Assembly: GCF_018613315.1 (NCBI RefSeq)
Contig: NZ_JAGGQL010000003.1
Coordinates: 186,001-250,000, forward strand
DNA length: 64,000 bases
From: Bacillus sp. ISL-37
GTDB taxonomy: Bacteria > Bacillota > Bacilli > Bacillales > Cytobacillaceae
Reading direction: 5' to 3'
The notes below the pieces were generated by a model. It did not search any database. It had not been told where the DNA came from and saw only the letters and a program-made list of their open reading frames with translations. How positions within the stretch are numbered: position 1 is the stretch's first letter; each line of letters begins with the position of its first letter. Of the stretch, positions 61,234 to 64,000 are shown in pieces. The translations under genes and the position numbers were made by a program.

Positions 61234-61957
61234 AAATAAAGTCGTAATTATTACAGGGGCTAGCAGTGGGATCGGTCGTGCAACTGCTGTTAAATTAGCA
61301 AGTGAAGGTGCGAAAATTGTTCTTGCTGCAAGGAGGGAAGAACGATTGCAGGAGCTAGCAGAGGAAATACAATCACTTGGCGGAACTGCTGTTTATAAAG
61401 TAACCGATGTCACTTCACTGGAGGAGGTTCAAAATTTAGCTGGTTTCACACTGGATCATTTCGGCCAAATTGATGTGCTTTTCAATAACGCTGGAATCAT
61501 GCCGCTTTCCTATATGAAAAATAATAGAGTGGAAGAATGGGATCAAATGATTGATGTCAACATTAAAGGAGTTTTACACGGTGTTAGTGCTGTACTTCCT
61601 CATATGCTTGAAAAAAACAGTGGTCACATCATCACGACATCTTCCGTTGCAGGACATGGAATCTTCCCATCAGGAACAGTTTATTGTGCAACAAAGTTTG
61701 CTGCCAGGGTAATTATGGAGGGACTGAATAAAGAATTGACCAAATCGAATATCAGGACTACCACAATCTCACCAGGAGTTGTTGATACAGAGCTGACAGA
61801 TTTAATTATTGACCCAGAAGTAAGACCAATATTTGAGAATCCAGAACTCCCATCCATCAAAAGTGAGGATATCGCAAATGCGGTTTTTTATGCTTTATCA
61901 CAACCATCCTCTGTTGCTGTAAACGAAATCATCATTAGACCGACAAATCAAGGGTGA
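61220..61957 (+). CDS. SDR family oxidoreductase (YdfG-like)
   Basis: 245 residues, overlapping the M28 gene by 14 bases with AGGAGG upstream. GASSGIG, an Arg pair after the second strand (LAARREERL, suggesting NADP), NNAGIM, SSVAGHG and YCATKFA are all in place, as in the serine/3-hydroxy acid dehydrogenase YdfG group. Last gene of the peptide/amide locus. It could oxidise a hydroxy amino acid or hydroxy acid released by the hydrolases. Confidence 0.93.
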   Translation: MSAIKNKVVIITGASSGIGRATAVKLASEGAKIVLAARREERLQELAEEIQSLGGTAVYKVTDVTSLEEVQNLAGFTLDHFGQIDVLFNNAGIMPLSYMKNNRVEEWDQMIDVNIKGVLHGVSAVLPHMLEKNSGHIITTSSVAGHGIFPSGTVYCATKFAARVIMEGLNKELTKSNIRTTTISPGVVDTELTDLIIDPEVRPIFENPELPSIKSEDIANAVFYALSQPSSVAVNEIIIRPTNQG

Positions 61958-62076
61958 TTTTTTAACTCCTTTTATTAATTAATTAAAGTTTGTTCTTATG
62001 AAATATTCGGTTACCCGATGTGTTTTGTTCCTTGGTATGGGGAAAAATATTTCCAACACACAAGGGGAGTGATAAA

Positions 62077-62340
62077 ATGTTTGTCGAAGGGAAAATCATT
62101 TCGGGTGAATTTGATCAATCCGTAAACGAATTTTCTTTGCAGCGTGTAAAGAGCTTGGAGACTCAATCTATTTTCAAAGAGTGCCAGATGGAGTCAGTTT
62201 ATCATTACTTGAAAAAACACGGAAATGATCCTTATGGGCAAATCATCACTCTGTATGATCAAATGCCGGTCAGATTGACACAATCTGAAATTAAACAATT
62301 GCTCAGCGATCTTGAGCGAATAAAGTCGCTATATCAGTGA
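62077..62340 (+). CDS. small hypothetical protein
   Basis: 87 residues from ATG 62077 (AGGGGAG 7 bases upstream); the extension to 62020 has no ribosome site. Soluble, helical, charged; no motif recognised. MESVYHYLKKHGNDPYGQIITLYDQMPVRLTQSEIKQLLSDLERI suggests a small helical bundle. Followed by a terminator, so it is its own unit. Confidence 0.75.
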   Translation: MFVEGKIISGEFDQSVNEFSLQRVKSLETQSIFKECQMESVYHYLKKHGNDPYGQIITLYDQMPVRLTQSEIKQLLSDLERIKSLYQ

Positions 62341-62342
62341 GA

Positions 62343-62369
62343 AGCAGGTCTTTTAAGACTTGCTTTTTC
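62343..62369 (+). terminator. intrinsic terminator
   Basis: AGCAGGTCT/AGACTTGCT stem with one G-T pair, 4-base loop and five T after the small hypothetical gene. Confidence 0.85.
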
Positions 62370-62462
62370 TATTTTCCAACAGGAATAACCGCTATTTTTC
62401 CCGAATAGGTAACGAGTGATCTGTAATTGAATTCCATGTTAAGTTAAAGGAGGAGAAACCTT

Positions 62463-62900
62463 ATCAACGCAAAAATAGTACCACTAATCGGAGGGCTGAT
62501 ATCAGGGATAGTCCTGGGGTTGTTTTTAAAACTCACTCAATCATTAACAAACCTTAAAGTGTATACCCTTTTGCTTAATGTTGACTACGTACCAATTCTT
62601 AAAAATGTGAAATTGCCTGAAATTGTTGAGTTTGGTTTGCACATGATGATATCAATAGTGCTGGCCATCGGGATAAATTTTTACATAACCAAGAAGGACT
62701 TACATAAAGAAACAATACAAAGCTTTGTCATTAGAGTGAGCTTAGTTGTTGGGGTGCTGTTATTTCCTACAACGCTTCTATCAGAACGGACACCGTCCAT
62801 TACAAATATATATGCTTTTATATTTTGGATGGTGGGGCATTGGTTTTATGGCTTGGTTTTAGGCAGGGTTTTGTCAAATAAGGAAGGATTGAAGGCTTGA
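62463..62900 (+). CDS. membrane protein, unknown; probable ATC start
   Basis: AAAGGAGG lies 9 bases before ATC 62463, which opens a 145-residue frame beginning MNAKIVPLIGGLISGIVLGLFLKL. The first conventional start, TTG 62520, would remove most of the first membrane helix and has no ribosome site. Four hydrophobic helices follow in all (IVLAIGINFYI, VSLVVGVLLFPTTLL, IYAFIFWMVGHWFYGLVLG). No family recognised with certainty. Overlaps the next gene by 4 bases, so they are co-translated. Confidence 0.7.
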   Translation: MNAKIVPLIGGLISGIVLGLFLKLTQSLTNLKVYTLLLNVDYVPILKNVKLPEIVEFGLHMMISIVLAIGINFYITKKDLHKETIQSFVIRVSLVVGVLLFPTTLLSERTPSITNIYAFIFWMVGHWFYGLVLGRVLSNKEGLKA

Positions 62901-63346
62901 GGAAGAAAAACTTTTATATAGTATCAATCGTTATGTTAATTTTGGGTATCTATGGTTTTACCAAATGGGCTGATTACCGTGAAAAGAATTTAGTGGATCT
63001 GCTGGATTTCAATAAAATCGAAAAGATTCACTATAAGCAGCTACCATTAATGGATGATATGGCTGCTTATAATCGTCAATTAACTGATGACGCGGCGATT
63101 CAGGAACTGATCAGTTTCTTAAGTCAATATAAAGTAAAAAAACTCGGTGATAGGGATTTTATTTCAGCATATACAGAAGAACAATTCCAATTCCAGTTGG
63201 AATATAAAGATGACAGAGTTACGTTGCCTTCGTTAATCGAAAGAGATGTCCTACTAAATGATATGCATCAATACAAAATCATCAATGGCCCGGTGGATTA
63301 TGAATGGCTGGAGGAGTTTTTAGAGAGAAAGGGAGAAGAGTTGTGA
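62897..63346 (+). CDS. single-pass membrane-anchored protein, unknown
   Basis: 149 residues, TTG start overlapping the preceding stop, GGAAGG about 9 bases upstream. One N-terminal helix (FYIVSIVMLILGIYGFTKW, about 5-23) anchors a soluble extracytoplasmic domain with KIEKIHYKQL and a repeated acidic pattern (LTDDAAIQELISFLSQYKVKKLGDRDF). This resembles small bacilli proteins with a PepSY/DUF-like beta domain, but no firm family. Likely functions with the membrane protein encoded upstream. Confidence 0.75.
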   Translation: MRKKNFYIVSIVMLILGIYGFTKWADYREKNLVDLLDFNKIEKIHYKQLPLMDDMAAYNRQLTDDAAIQELISFLSQYKVKKLGDRDFISAYTEEQFQFQLEYKDDRVTLPSLIERDVLLNDMHQYKIINGPVDYEWLEEFLERKGEEL

Positions 63347-63432
63347 AAAAGTGGTAAATAACTGATTTAGTTGAAACCTTTCTCATTCCTGATACGTATT
63401 TCCAATAACTACTAATCTTTCGGAGGTCTGCC

Positions 63433-63789
63433 ATGAAAAAGTATATTATTGTACTGGTAATGGTCATGATAGCTTTTTTATCCGGCTGCAGTGAAGAAGG
63501 CCAACAATTAAAAGGGCTTGTTTCTGAAAAAGAAGGTATTTATGGCCTTTATGTAGTAGGAGATGAAGACGTGGATGGGTCCAGACTTTCAAATGAGGGC
63601 ATTGATGATTCAAAATTACATGTCATCTTCCATCCAAAATCTTTGGAAGTCGCACAGGAGAGTTTTTCGACTGCGGATATTGAGAAAGAGCCAGCCTATG
63701 TTGTGCTGGACCATGAAGGAATAGCACTGAAAACGTATGAGTATGATGAAATGGTTGGTTACTTAAAAGCGAAAATTGGGCAAAAATAA
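63433..63789 (+). CDS. putative lipoprotein, unknown
   Basis: 118 residues; signal peptide MKKYIIVLVMVMIAFLSGC with lipobox LSGC (Cys 19). The mature part resembles a small thioredoxin-like or periplasmic helper domain without cysteines (HVIFHPKSLEVAQESFSTADIEKEPAYVVLDHEGIALKTYEYDEMVGYL). The VVLDHEGIALKT strand-turn-strand is typical of thioredoxin folds that have lost the active site; that is a guess. CGGAGG precedes the ATG. Confidence 0.8.
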   Translation: MKKYIIVLVMVMIAFLSGCSEEGQQLKGLVSEKEGIYGLYVVGDEDVDGSRLSNEGIDDSKLHVIFHPKSLEVAQESFSTADIEKEPAYVVLDHEGIALKTYEYDEMVGYLKAKIGQK

Positions 63790-63827
63790 TGGCTTAATAT
63801 AAGGCCTTCTTTTAAGGTGGTTTTAGA

Positions 63828-64000
63828 GTGGAACAAAAATGGTTGGAATGGGCAAAAGAAATGCAATCAATCGCCCAGGCTGGTTTGACTTATTCTAGGG
63901 ATGTATATGACCTGGAACGGTTTGAACAATTGCGGAATTTGAGCATAGAAATCATAGCAAGTCATACGGACTTGGATATAAAGGTTATTAAGAATCTATT
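63828..64000 (+). CDS. NUDIX hydrolase, N-terminal part
   Basis: The frame starts at GTG 63828 with AAGGTGG 7 bases upstream and runs off the window after 57 residues. WLEWAKEMQSIAQAGLTYSRDVYDLERFEQLR matches the N-terminal domain that precedes the NUDIX box in ADP-ribose pyrophosphatase-like proteins of bacilli. The NUDIX box itself lies beyond the window, so the call rests on the leader domain alone. Confidence 0.8.
   Translation, partial: MEQKWLEWAKEMQSIAQAGLTYSRDVYDLERFEQLRNLSIEIIASHTDLDIKVIKNL

Overview
The window looks like chromosome of a low-to-moderate-GC, endospore-forming Bacillaceae species (a Mesobacillus/Bacillus relative; genus is inference). Support: near-universal AGGAGG-type ribosome binding sites, a CwlJ/SleB-type spore-cortex hydrolase, an ECF sigma/anti-sigma pair, a complete BceRS-BceAB type antimicrobial-peptide module, lipoboxes, and many classical intrinsic terminators. 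No rRNA, tRNA, insertion sequence, phage gene or CRISPR array was seen.

Layout. 1-15 kb: housekeeping and accessory singletons (S9 peptidase end, nucleotidyltransferase, DJ-1/PfpI protein, SDR, cortex hydrolase, CPBP protease, VOC, GNATs, a frameshifted DinB gene, ECF sigma with DUF4179 anti-sigma candidate, DUF1206, ChaB). 13.8-19.1 kb: BceR-BceS, then a 728-bp tandem array, then BceA-BceB. 20-21.2 kb: two convergent Crp/Fnr regulators. 21.4-34.9 kb: an aerobic anthranilate/3-hydroxyanthranilate meta-cleavage cluster (FADH2 monooxygenase, frameshifted FAD synthetase, flavin reductase, 3-HAA dioxygenase, ACMS decarboxylase, 2-aminomuconate semialdehyde dehydrogenase, 2-aminomuconate deaminase, 4-oxalocrotonate decarboxylase, hydratase, aldolase, acetaldehyde dehydrogenase, tautomerase) with a TRAP transporter. 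The route ends in pyruvate plus acetyl-CoA. 35-42.6 kb: mixed genes, including a probable selenocysteine-containing redoxin lipoprotein whose UGA codon sits at the first position of a CxxC motif and is followed by a SECIS-like hairpin. 43-62 kb: a large GntR-linked locus with a complete Opp/Dpp transporter, two substrate-binding lipoproteins, an amidase, four hydrolases of peptide or amide bonds, two unusual ketopantoate-reductase-fold enzymes and two SDRs; its substrate is unknown. 62-64 kb: small membrane proteins and lipoproteins, and the start of a NUDIX hydrolase.

Non-coding structure is unusually rich. There are two tandem arrays of unrelated sequence but the same exact 52-bp period (12 and 14 units), a 21-bp-period array inside the anthranilate operon, a ~160-bp inverted-repeat-bearing element present twice in the peptide locus, and a structured intergenic element before the tautomerase gene. 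Two genes carry clear single-base frameshifts, and three appear to start at near-cognate codons (ATC, CTG, ATC) placed correctly behind strong Shine-Dalgarno sequences.

All functional calls come from reading motifs and from memory of protein families; no searches were run.
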